This document shows positions 1-10,400 of a stretch of DNA of 64,000 bases, piece by piece. The translations under genes and the position numbers were made by a program. The stretch covers positions 259,087,386-259,151,385 of the forward strand of contig NC_081406.1 in assembly GCF_030272615.1 (NCBI RefSeq), written 5' to 3'. The notes beneath the pieces are model-generated. The model saw nothing but the letters and a program-made list of their open reading frames with translations. It did no database searches and was not told where the DNA came from. Positions within the stretch are counted from its first letter, which is position 1. Every line of letters begins with the position of its first letter. This DNA comes from Cryptomeria japonica. Its lineage: Eukaryota; Streptophyta; Pinopsida; Cupressales; Cupressaceae.

Positions 1-1033
1 TAGACAATCTCTTAAATTCTATAATCAAATTGATCACATGTCTTGTTAATTAGTCCATCGATCAAACTCTATCAAACATCAACATGTCTTATACAGGGAA
101 GGGTACACTCGAAATTAGACAGATCAGTCTTAGATGGGGTATTCACTCTCTGGAACGAGACATTATCAACCATCACATCAAGCAATCAAAAACAAAGACA
201 TAGATCATTATGGCTACTGGAATTTGTCCTAGTTAGTCTTATCTTTATAAATTGATGACAGGCCATGTTTCATCTCTCAAAATAAAAAAGCAAATAATGT
301 CCCAAAAAAATATAAAAAAATAAAAAAAATCAAATAAGATCCTGAAAAAATCCAAAAAATATAAAACAATCTTTCAAAATCCAAAAATAAATTCAAATAT
401 GATCTTGAAAAAATTCAAAAAAAAAAAAAAAATCTTGCAAAGATTTTAAAAAATCAAATAAACCCTGAAAACCTTAAAAATCAAAATCAAAAATCAAAAA
501 CCCAAAAACAATCCATCAATCACAATTTAGAATAAATTATCCTTTGCAAAGACAAACATTTGAGCAAAAACAACATCATGCAAAACATTGAGCTTAACAA
601 ATAATACATCAATAGACAAACAACCAAGCTAGATTACAACTTAATCAATCAATTGCCTATCAGTTTTTAGCATCCTTATCAAACAAATTGCCTTTACGGA
701 TACATCATTCCTAAAACAAGCACCCTATCATATATCATGTCCTAACAGATACATCTTTCATACAATGGGCATCCTCTCGAACAATCATCCTATCAAGAAA
801 CACTTATCCCTGGCAATAAGATCAGTCTGGCTATTGACTTGTTTGGTCAAGTTAGTATTATCTTTTATTTATTTATCTTTATCGATTTATGACAGGTCAT
901 GTTCCTATGCTACTTGAGGATGTCCGGAGGTGACTAGAGGAGTTGGGATGGTTGATGGTATTTTTCTTTGTTTTTTGTTTGTGATGTGAACCGATGAAGT
1001 TCTGGGGCAATGGTACTCTAGGTGTCTGTGTTG
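1..1033 (+). mobile_element. Left half of outer Tat-like retroelement D (3' noncoding part)
   Basis: A-rich noncoding DNA (runs of aaaaatc/aaaaatcc at 280-520) followed by a stretch ending in gaagttctggggcaatg near 995-1011. The same kind of sequence (gaagttttggggcatg) is in element B near 40251, downstream of its integrase, so this is read as the post-pol region of a related Tat element. It is interrupted at 1034-1038 by element A and continues at 20132. An imperfect internal duplication is visible (atgacaggccatgttt near 254, atgacaggtcatgttc near 889). No gene is supported; the 70-aa ORF at 43-255 looks incidental. Confidence 0.6.
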
Positions 1034-1038
1034 GTATG
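1034..1038. repeat. Target site duplication GTATG, left copy (element A)
   Basis: GTATG immediately precedes the first TGTAGACACC of the LTR. The same five bases follow the last LTR at 20127-20131, which defines element A, including its tandem LTRs, as one inserted unit. Confidence 0.9.
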
Positions 1039-1839
1039 TGTAGACACCTAAAATTGTCATGTCTAATTAAATAAATATTTTATTTATTTAATTATCTAAG
1101 CCTAATTCTTCTATTAATGAAATAAATCTTTATTTATTTAATTAATTCATTTATCCTCTTCTAGCCTTATTTCTCATTTAAATAAATACATTTATTTATT
1201 TAAATTATCCTTTTCCTAAATTAAATAAATATTCTTATTTATTTAATTATCCCACTTCTACTATTAATTAAATAAATCTTTATTTATTTAATTAATTCAT
1301 TAATCTTTTTCTACACATGACACATGTCATTCATCCCTTAATTCATACACTACCTACCCCTTTCATTATTTTACTATTTCTTCTACCTACCCTCTAATCC
1401 TAGCCGACCTCTCTTTTTACACCTCTCAATCTTAACCCTCCATTTCATATTGTGTCTTCTATATAAGGAGATGCTTTCCTCATTATCAAACCCTAATCAT
1501 TCTATGCATTCTAATCACTCATCCTAATTGATAATTTGGAGGACTTGACTACACTACGGTCCTACTTGCAACCACATTCCGGTCTTTGTTGAGCTCTTGT
1601 GCACATAAAATCTGAGAGCAAATATATCAAGCAAGATCAATGGAGATAGGAAGAATGGAGATCAAAACCCTATTGGACATGTGATGGTACAATCTTTGTG
1701 ATTTCTTGTGATTTGCATTGTCTTAGGTAATCTTCATATGTTATGGTGGATTTTTGTTATTGTTAGGCTAGGGTTTTGTGGTTGAATCAAGTTAGCCTTT
1801 CAATCTTGTTATTATTGTTATCCATTTTCACCGTACACA
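1039..1839 (+). repeat. 5' LTR of element A (LTR A1)
   Basis: Begins TGTAGACACC and ends CCGTACACA. About 801 bp, AT-rich, with repeated ttaaataaat/atttatttaatt blocks in its first third. Near-identical to 16642-17443, 17537-18338, 18432-19232 and 19326-20126. Private difference: attccggtc near 1577, where the other copies have attccgttc or atttcgttc. It shares the aaatattttattt and gatgctttcc variants with LTRs A4 and A5 rather than with A2 and A3. Confidence 0.95.
1460..1467 (+). promoter_or_regulatory. TATA box of LTR A1
   Basis: TATATAAG in the context cttctatataaggag, 421 bp into the LTR. Conserved at the same offset in all five LTR copies (17064, 17959, 18853, 19747). Transcription would be expected to begin roughly 25-35 bases downstream and run into gag. 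Confidence 0.75.
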
Positions 1840-1842
1840 TTT

Positions 1843-1860
1843 TGGCACGCCCGGTGGGAC
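1843..1860 (+). other. Primer binding site of element A
   Basis: TGGCACGCCCGGTGGGAC begins 3 bases after the LTR end. A TGG start next to the 5' LTR is the normal form for a site pairing with a tRNA 3' CCA end. The tRNA species was not determined. Confidence 0.8.
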
Positions 1861-1944
1861 TCTTGTCCCTTTGCATTTAACCTCCTTGTTGCAGATCTTG
1901 TGTTTTGAAGTTGCAGATCGGACATTTTCGGCAACATTTTGGTA

Positions 1945-2256
1945 TTTTCGCGTCTGCGCACTTTCGGATCATGTTTTTGATTTTCAGGCACGTCTGTGAC
2001 AACTTTATCCGCGTCTGTGTTTCGTCAAGATTTCGTTTTGCAGGTTCCGGGATAGGCACGTCTATGTCTTTTCTATTCGCGTATGTGTTACGTTTGCGCG
2101 TCTGGGTTACATAAGCGTGTCTGTGTCTCATTAACCAGCGTCTGTTTCGGAAAGGGGCGTCTGTGATTTTTAGGCGCGTCTATGCATCACAGAACCGCGT
2201 TTGTGTTATCCAGACGCATCTGTGTGGAGGGTAACAGCGTCTGTGTTTTTACTGTT
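1945..2256 (+). repeat. Leader motif array 1 (GCGTCTGTG), element A
   Basis: About 13 copies of GCGTCTGTG and near variants (gcgtctgcg, acgtctgtg, gcgtatgtg, gcgtttgtg, gcatctgtg) spaced roughly 15-35 bases apart, the spacers being unrelated. All lie on the + strand. Several variants are C-to-T changes. The array lies in the untranslated leader downstream of the PBS. The reverse-complement array is at 15849-16115. Confidence 0.85.
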
Positions 2257-3477
2257 TCAGAATTTTGAAGTTTTTTTTTCATTGATTCAATTTTTGGATT
2301 TTTTGTACTTAGGGTTTCAGATCTGGTTTATTTTGAGACTAACACTTGCAGATCTAGCTAACTAAGTTGGTGCAGCTTGTCTTGGAAGCAAAAACGTTTT
2401 ATTGAAGGCCCCTATGTCACAAAGTCTTTTGGGTTTTTAAAATGTACCTAACTTGTGTGTTTTGCAGGAAGGGGTGATTATGTCAAACAACCCAAACTAC
2501 TAACAACTTTTGTTGCAGGGCCTTGGCTAGAGTTTTGAGTTTTTATTGTGTGCCTTGTTTTCATAGACTAGCAAACACTTCCATTGGTGCACTAAAATTG
2601 AATCATTGTCTTTTGTGTTTTGAGCAATAGGCTCTTTTTGTTTAATCTTTAGAGGGCCTGTCTTCCCGTGTGGTCATTAGGACTACTAGTGAGAAGAGAA
2701 CGACCCAAGTGGTAGCGAGGAAAACCCACCTCATCCGAACCACTATAATCAAATGTATTCATGGTGAAAACTATGAATAACGTATGCTGATTAGTTCATA
2801 CCGACACTATGTCTCCCCATAAACCCGTTTGATCAAATTTATTTGATCAGTTGTAGGGCATAACCCCTACCGGCTGGGAGCCTTCTGTATTTACAGAGCT
2901 GAAAGTGCCGCATGTATGGCCACACGAGCGGATGCCCTTACTAGCACCATTTTGTTTTAGAGGCCCAAATCCTTCTAGTTGTTGGGGCAGGAGGTCGGAC
3001 CTCTGGTAGCGGCCCACACACATACGGTTCTTAGTAGAGATACAAAGTTCGCCATGGGGATTTTTCATGGGGACTGATGCTTGGCTGACCCGAGAAGTGA
3101 GTGCCGAGGGTGGAGCCAGTGAGGTCAAGCATCTAAGTATCCGCTCTGAATAGCGTAGCCTCGGGGGTAAAACCCTATGTGGGATCAACAACTATTGTCT
3201 TAGCCAGCCATAAGAATTGTGCTTGACTTATGTTAAACATTCAAACATTCAAGACCAAACAACAAAACATTGTGTCTTTTGTGTCTTCAAGTGTATGCAA
3301 AACATTTTACATCAAACAACACACTTTTTTTTGGAGTCATTTTGGAGTCTAAACACTAGCAAACATTGAGTCCTCATCAACATTGTGTCCTCTTGTCATG
3401 AAAAATAGTCAAACAGTCAGATTTGGTCACAACAAAACAACTTCACAGATTGGAAAAATTGCACGAAGTTTACAGAA
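2257..3477 (+). other. Leader of element A between the two motif arrays
   Basis: 1.2 kb of leader without a supportable gene. It includes a GC-richer block (about 2690-3190) with phrases such as gaaaacccacctcatcc and gggcaggaggtcggacctc. The analogous leader position in element B (30300-30900) holds a similarly styled but not evidently alignable block. A 114-aa minus ORF (2847-3191) has no family features and is not called. Confidence 0.5.
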
Positions 3478-3770
3478 ACGCGTCTGTGTCTATTTTAACC
3501 GCGTTTGTGTTGTCTAAGTGCGTTTGTGAAAGGCAGAATAGCGTCTGTGTGTCTAGAGGCGTCTGTGTCGAACAGAGACACGTCTGTGTCTGGAAAGCGC
3601 GTCTGTGAAGTATACAGTCGCGTCTGTGTCCAGAATTGCAAAAACCTTTACAGTCCAGCAAACATAAACAAGAAAATCGCAGAAGCGCGTCTGGGTTAAA
3701 CATAGTAGCGTCTGTGTCAGGAAACCGCGTCTGTGAAGGATACAGTCGCGTCTGTGTTCAAAAATTGCAA
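3478..3770 (+). repeat. Leader motif array 2 (GCGTCTGTG), element A
   Basis: About 12 further copies of the same + strand motif, including seven or more exact cgtctgtg. The second half contains an imperfect duplication of about 115 bp: cgcgtctgtgaagtatacag near 3598 recurs as cgcgtctgtgaaggatacag near 3726, both followed by cgcgtctgtgt and a run of aattgcaaaaa. Its 3' end lies about 500 bp before the gag start codon. Confidence 0.85.
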
Positions 3771-4265
3771 AAAATAAAAAATAAAAAAATTCAGAGTCCA
3801 ACAAACAAGAGAAATCAGTTTCGGAATACTTGAGCTTCCTAGGTTGTTTCTTCAGGTTTCATCTAGCATTCAACCTATCTCTGGGTCTCATACAGTCCAT
3901 CATTGCTTCACATCTCATTTTACATTCATACTTGTCTAAACTTGAGTCAAAAGGTCACTTGCTTGTCCTCATCATACTTTGTCAATACACTACATACAAC
4001 AACACTTTGCTAAGTGGTCCCTCATCAAGGTTTCTTACCTTTGGGTCTCATTTGGTCTTACTTAGGGTCAAGGTCAGCTTACCTCATCAAGAGAAACTAT
4101 CCTCTCTTTGGAAGTCACACCTACTCTACTACTTACATACTTGGTCTTACACTTTGGACATTGCAAGTAAATTTCAGACTCATTTACACTCCATACAACT
4201 CTTGGTCTTCCATACTCTTGCCATTTTTCATCTAGTCTTACACATCTTGGTCAAACACCTAGTTC

Positions 4266-6689
4266 ATGGTTGAAACCCGTCTTCAAAAATCTAGGAGAGA
4301 AACTCAAGAAGCTCAAGAGTCCGCAAACATGAGTTCTTATGAGTATGACAATGATATCTTTTTCAATACCGATCACACTACATTACCTGACATGGAGGCT
4401 TATAGAAACATTACAAATGTTGAGAACATGGACACTCTAAACAACAATGCTACACACAATGACAATTTGGACAACTTATCAATACATTCAGCAGATGTGG
4501 AAGAATCCATTATGAATCCCCATTTCAATCGACTGATTGAGGAGATAATGAGGAGGGATAGACAATACTTCTTACACATGATGGCACAAAGTAGAGCCAA
4601 GATACCTCATGATTTTGACATGTCTCAAATAATGGAACATAGACCTTTGCAACACCCTCACTCCAACACGCATCAAAGGAGACCTAATAGTGGAGGAAAT
4701 AGAGGACCACACATGGTACCTGAATCACCATCAGCTTTGCTTCAAAAACCAGAGGTCCCACATACACATGGTCAAACATATGATACTCACCTTCGTAGAC
4801 CATTATGGAAGTCTTATGGAGAAAAATATGTTCAATCACATATCAATGCTAAGGATCAACCACCAAAGCAATGGGATATTCCAAGGCATGCTCAAAATTT
4901 GGACACAAGGAAACCTCATGTCAAATTTGGGGGCAACACAATGGAACACGACATGCCTGTAGAATATGGTATACATGCACAAAATAGATATGGTGTTCCT
5001 CAACACGAATCTATACCAAGTGCTCCATATATGCCGCATCAATATAGACCTCCTCCATATGAACATGTGTATGATCAATATCATCCATATATGCAACATG
5101 TACCTCCTCCAATGGGTGCCTCAAACATAGGATATGGTCCAAGAAGTCGATCTCCACCTAAGAGCAGTTTGGAACAACAAATCAGGGACTTACAAAAGAA
5201 AATGGAGGACATAAATGCACCAAAGCCAACATACACAATGAGAGACATATGTCCTTATCCATTTGACAAGAGCATTCCAATGCCCCTATTTCCTACACAT
5301 TTTGTGACACCTAAATTTGATAAGTATAGAGGAAAAGGGGATCCTAAGGCACACATAAGATAGTTTTTCACAGCTTGCATTGAGGTAGCAGCAGAAGAAA
5401 CATACTTGATGAGATTGTTCCCACAAAGCTTAGGCGATCAAGCTATGGAATGGTTTTCCCAACTCCCACCTGGTATTAAGTCATGGGGTGACCTAGCTGA
5501 GGCATTTATTCAGCATTTCTCCTACAACATAGAGACAGACATATCAATCACTACTTTGTGCAACACCAAGCAAAAAGAGGGAGAATCTTTCACATCATTT
5601 TTACAAAGATGGAGAAATCTAGCCAGCAGATGCTCTTGTGAAATTCCACAAAAACAAATGGTAGAAATGTTCACCCAGAATGTTAACAAAGACATTGGCT
5701 ATGACTTAAGGAAAGCTTGTTTGTCCACCTTCAAGGACGTTATTGAAAAAGGCTTAGCAACAGAGAAGGTCCTAATTGAACAAGGAGTCATCAAAATATT
5801 CAAGGAAAACAAAGATGACTTTAAAGGAAAAGACAAGCCAAGATTTTGGAACAAAAACAAGAACATAGTCAATGATGGTGTTGTTGATGCCAACACGGTG
5901 TGACCCAAATTCATCTTTTCAGGATCAAGTTCTACAAGCAATCAAGTGAATACTCAAACAACTTCTAGATCACGAAGGAAGTATACCCCGTTGGGAGAAC
6001 CACTTGAGTCAGTTTTCAAGAAGCTTGTGGCAAACAAGGTGATCACAATTCCAGATTTCCCGCCATATGAACCAAAGGTTAAACCAAATTGGTGGAACGA
6101 TGATGAGTATTGTGAATTTCATAAGACCAAGGGTCATAAGACTGGAAATTGTCATCGACTAAAGAACATCATACAAGATCTCATTGATAGAGGTGACATT
6201 GAGATAGAGGGACACTCATCCAATCAAGAACATGAGATGTTTAAGGAACCATTCCCAAAACACGACAAGGGAAAAGCTCAAGTCACAGATGATCAAGCCA
6301 ACTATACTAGAGCACCTTACAACTATGATTCAACTATCAATCATATCTCGATGGACAATCATGTCTCTACTATTACCATCAAGAACAAAAACCTGAAGAA
6401 TCCTCCTCAGCGACCCAAGATTGTCCTAAGAGGTGTTGGATCTTCTTCCGAGCCTACTTCTGAGTGTCATGTCACAACTCGTCGAGGTAAAATCATGTTG
6501 CCAGGTGCTTCAACTAAAAACACTGCTTCTTCATCTACCAAACCTGAGTATGACCTTGTAGAACAGTTAGGGAAGACACCCGCGCTCATCTCCATCCTTG
6601 AGCTCTTACGCATATCCCCCGCTCATAAAGCTATTCTTGACAAAATATTGAGAGACACCGCCGTTCCTACCGATCTGAATGTGGACTAG
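4266..6689 (+). pseudogene. gag: Gag region of element A
   Basis: Capsid/nucleocapsid part of the polyprotein. The N-terminal ~320 residues are polar, rich in His, Pro and Asn. A plant retrotransposon Gag domain follows (about residues 330-500) with FDKYRGKGDPKAH, LFPQSLGDQAMEWF and FLQRWRNLASRC motifs. A CX2HX4HX4C knuckle-like segment (CEFHKTKGHKTGNC) sits at residues 616-629. Start choice: ATG 4266 opens MVETR, matching MAHTR of element B at 32100. TAG 5361 and TGA 5901 break it, and TAG 6687 ends the stretch. Without stops it would coat genomic RNA in cytoplasmic particles. Confidence 0.88.
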
Positions 6690-6698
6690 TTTCAAGCC

Positions 6699-7895
6699 AT
6701 GGTGGGATACCTGTCTATTCCACATTCCCTTACATTCACAGAAGCTGATGACGCCTCTGTAAGTCAGCCACATAATGCACCATTACATATTGAAGCCTTC
6801 ATACACAAGCATCGAATAAAGCGAGTCTTGATAGATGGAGGAGCTGGTCTAAACATTTGTACATTGAGCACCATTAAACAATTGGGATATTCTGATAAAG
6901 CTGTGAATTCAAAAAATCAAATCACCATCAAGGCATACGATGATGAAGAACGCTCATCCAAGGGCACAGTCACCTTACCTCTAAGAATTGGGCCAGTTAC
7001 AAAGGATGTGGTTTGTCAAGTCCTGGATTTAGATCTCACTTATAATATATTGCTAGGACGTCCTTGGATCCATGAAATGAGGGCAATTCCATCGACATAT
7101 CACCAATGCATTAAGTTTCCTCATAATGGAGTCGAGGTAACAGTTAACGGCGATCCTAATCCGTTCATATATTGCAACAACTTGAGATCACATACAGAAA
7201 CCATCATTCCCAGTAATCGTGAAGCTGTCCCTTCTTCGGCATACATTGACCCTGAGTCATTAAAACCTTCGACATCAAAACAGGGTGAACTTAAAGGCAG
7301 ATTTCAGGATAAAGGCATGGGAGAATACACTTTAAATCAGACCATGTATTTACGACAAGTCATGAATTCTCCAAAAGAATATGGAAGGCCACATACTAAC
7401 AAGCAAACATTCATCATGACGCTCAAATGGGACCCTACTACCTTTCAAAAATGGGGCGAACTGGAAGAGGAAGGTTTATATAAAATGCTCTACAAAGACA
7501 TTGAAGATGACACACAAGATCAGATCAATATACCCTGTGAGAAATATGGCAAAGGCTTCAAGATTCTACAAAAATTCGGGTATGATGGAAAAAGCCCTCT
7601 TGGGTTACGAAAAGAAGGCGTTATGGAGCCCTTACAACCTGAATTGACTGTAAAAAGGGAACGCTTGAAGGGACTTGGTTTTCTAACTTCCAAGATCCAC
7701 ACTAAAAGGACAGAAGAGGCATCACAAATCAAAATTGCCAAAATTCAACAAGAGAATTGCTATTCCACAGACTCCAACGAATGGGAATGGGGTCCAGACA
7801 AATCCTCTAGTGACTATGAGCTCACCGAGACGTTCAGAAAGCCAGATGAACCCACAGAAGAGGAGGATTTTTATAACAAATTCAAAGTTGGTTGA
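6699..7895 (+). pseudogene. Protease and G-patch-like region of element A
   Basis: Aspartic protease with the active-site form LIDGGAGLN (Asp857), a flap-region ITIKAYDDEE stretch and the downstream ILLGRPWIHEM motif typical of Tat elements. About 165 residues later comes a G-patch-like segment, residues 1094-1140, with YGKGFKILQKFGYDG and a closing GLGF. G-patches bind nucleic acid and, in betaretroviruses, lie at the protease C terminus. The region ends at TGA 7893, but the frame continues into RT. Element B has the same two domains in the same order. Confidence 0.82.
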
Positions 7896-7925
7896 GAAAC
7901 AACCCATGAGGAGTCTACACAGTCC

Positions 7926-8621
7926 TTGTCTCAAGGTTCTAGGTTGAAATCACATAGGATGAGAACACCTGTTCCGGAATGCGCTACTAGTGATGGTAAT
8001 TTGGATTCGTTCGTGATTGAGACTAATGAGGAGAGTGCCATCGAGGACCTCGATAATTACCTTAACATACCCGAATATAATCACATCTTCACTCTTAGCC
8101 CCGCTAACTTCGAAGACATTAACGGCCTTCCCCTTATTCACCACCAACTCATTGACTGGGATTATGAAGGACCAGCACAATTTGACACATTTCAGAATGA
8201 CGAAGCTATTATTGACTATCTTGGCATACAAGATGATCTTCCCCTTGGGGACCACAAAGCAGGATACACCATAGAACTCAACAACATGGCATATTTTGGT
8301 GAGGGTGTGAGACCTTCCAGTCACAAAAATGTGAAAATAAGAACAAATCAAGGGTCTTATGGTGAAAACCACACTATGGCGCTATTTGACCCCAAAAAAG
8401 TAAAAAGAAAGGAGGTATCTGAGGGTGAAAACCTCTCTGAGGCGCCCGAAGATGGAAGGCTCGACATTCTCCCAGCATCATATGAGGAAAAGTCATCCAT
8501 GTTGGTAGAGGAGACTATCAAAACAATCATTGGTATAGAAGAGGTTCCACACAACATATTCCTAGCTCAATCATTAACAGAGTCCGAAAGATCAAAATTC
8601 ATAAGCTTCTTCAAAGAATGA
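7926..8621 (+). pseudogene. Protease-RT linker of element A with two GGTGAAAACC modules
   Basis: Acidic linker of about 230 codons in the polyprotein frame. Two nucleotide modules stand out: GGTGAAAACC at 8361 followed by GGCGC, and at 8424 followed by GGCGCC. They encode GENHTMA and GENLSEA. Both recur in element B (SENHTVA, GENLSKA) and the same nucleotide pattern appears in noncoding DNA after integrase, so the nucleotide rather than the peptide may be what is repeated. TGA 8619 separates it from RT. Confidence 0.7.
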
Positions 8622-8651
8622 CAAATTAACTTTGCATGGTCATATGCTGAT

Positions 8652-9419
8652 ATGCCTGGACTGGATCCGGATTTGGTAATGCATCATTTGACAGTCAAAC
8701 CGGGGGCAAAGCCAGTGAAACAGAAATTAAGGAAAATGCATCCACAAGTGGCATTACTAGTCAAAGCAGAGCTTGAGAAATTACTCGATGTCGGATTCAT
8801 ACGCCCAATTGATTACCCTGAATGGATCTCCAATTTGGTACCTGTCAGTAAACCAGATCGCAGCATTAGAATTTGCACAGATTTCAGAGACATCAACAAA
8901 GCTTGTCCAAAGGATGACTTCCCATTACCAAACATTGACTTGATTGTTGATCTCACAGCAGGTCATGAAATGCTATAATTAATGGATGGATTCTCTGGCT
9001 ATAATCAGATAAGAATTGCACCTGAGGATCAACATAAAACATCATTCACTTGTCCGTGGGGAACTTTCTGTTGGAATGTCATGCCTTTTGGGTTAAAGAA
9101 TGTAGGTGCTACATATCAAAGAGCTATGACTACTATCTTTCATGATCTCATGCATGTAACTGTGGAAGATTATGTTGACGACCTCTTGGTCAAATCAATA
9201 GACATAAATACACACTTGGACATACTTTCAGTTGCCTTTGATCGGTTGGAAAAATATAAAGTAAGATTAAACCCTAAGAAATGTGTCTTTGGAGTAACCT
9301 CCGGGAAACTCCTAGGATTCATTGTATCCAAAAGAGGAATTGAAGCGGATCCAGCAAAAGTCAAAGCTATCTTGGAAATGCAACCACCAAGAAATATCAG
9401 TCAACTTCGATCCTTATAG
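8652..9419 (+). pseudogene. Reverse transcriptase domain of element A
   Basis: Well-preserved RT fingers and palm: KPVKQKLRKMHP, ICTDFRDINKACPKDDFPLP, MDGFSGYNQI, FTCPWGTFCWNVMPFGLKN and the catalytic YVDD at residues 1636-1639 (9171-9182). TAA 8976 breaks it just before MDGFSGYN; element B has Ser at that codon. TAG 9417 ends this stretch. Function is synthesis of cDNA from the genomic RNA. Confidence 0.93.
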
Positions 9420-9980
9420 GGCAGACTTCAGTCCATCCGAAGATTCATAGCACAACTGGCGGATAAGTGCAATCCTTTTTAGCACCTGCTACATAAAAAC
9501 ATCAAATTCAAATGGGATGATAACTGTCAACAGGCTTTCCAGACGCTCAAAGACTGTCTCCTAAATCCACCAGTTCTGATGCCACCAGTTCCAGATCAAC
9601 CACTGTTATTATACATTTCAGCTACTCCAATAGCACTGGGGGCACTCTTAGTGCAACAAATTGCTGGGGGCATGGAAAAAGCAGTATACTATATCAGTCG
9701 CACATTGGTGGGATATGAGCTAAACTACACATCAATCGAGCGTGCATGTCTCGCCGTGGTCTTTGCTTCACAGAAATTATGACATTATATGCTCACTCAC
9801 AAGACTAAGTTGATTGCAAGAATTGATCCATTAAAGTACCTTCTCAATAAAGCTACACTTACTGGGTGACTGGCCAAATGGGTGATGATCCTGAGTGAAT
9901 TCAACATTGAGTATGTGGACAGAAAAGCAATAAAAGGACAAGCAATCGTGGATCAATTAGCAGATGCTCCCATGATAGAT
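9420..9980 (+). pseudogene. RT connection and first RNase H of element A
   Basis: Continues the frame after TAG 9417 with QSIRRFIAQLADKC, then the first RNase H: LLLYISATPIALGALLVQQ, YYISRTLVGYELNYT, and WVMILSEFNIEYVD. The first catalytic position reads ISAT instead of the usual Asp-containing DAS-type signature, so this domain has probably lost activity and acts as a connection-like domain. That is the usual state in elements carrying a second RNase H. Further stops at 9480, 9780 and 9867. Confidence 0.85.
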
Positions 9981-10400
9981 GATGTTCCTTTAAATTCAGA
10001 ATTTCCAGATGAATCCATTTTAACAGTGTCACGTGCAAAGCCATGGCAACTGTACTTCGATGGCTCATACACACAGCATGGGGCAGGAGCTGGTATTCTC
10101 TTTATAACTCCTCAAGGCGATTCTATACCAAAATCATACCGCTTATCATTTCCTTGCACTAACAATATAGCGGAATATGAGGCATTAACAACTGGATTAC
10201 GAATTGCAGTTCAGTGGAAGATCCAAGAACTTCGTGTTTTCAGGGATTCTCAACTTGTCATCCGCCAAGCAAGTGATGATTACCAAACAAAAGATGAAAA
10301 ATTACTGCCTTACAAGCAAATGGTGGATAATCTGAAACAACACTTTACAAAGATAGATTTTGAGTAGGTACCAAGAGAGCAGAATCGCGCCGCAGATGCC
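9981..10400 (+). pseudogene. Second (archaeal-type) RNase H of element A
   Basis: LYFDGSYTQHGAGAGI, NNIAEYEALTTGL and RDSQLVIRQ carry the candidate catalytic residues D1932, E1970 and D1994; D2044 in AADAMA is the likely fourth. A second RNase H placed between the first one and integrase is the hallmark of Tat-lineage Gypsy elements. TAG 10365 lies between the RDSQLV part and the last Asp, and element B has TAG at the equivalent codon. Confidence 0.88.

Noticed and set aside
1484-1500. Plant telomere-like aaaccctaa in the LTRs
   Set aside because: Single copies only; AAACCCTAA occurs commonly near transcription starts in plant DNA.
2847-3191. 114-aa minus-strand ORF in the leader of element A
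   Set aside because: No family features, no conservation seen in element B, composition typical of chance ORFs in the GC-richer block.
3830-4273. 147-aa ORF just before gag of element A
   Set aside because: No ATG at the given start region that is clearly better than gag, hydrophobic low-information sequence, not matched in B.
9170-9364. Minus-strand ORF inside RT of element A
   Set aside because: Shadow of the RT coding frame.
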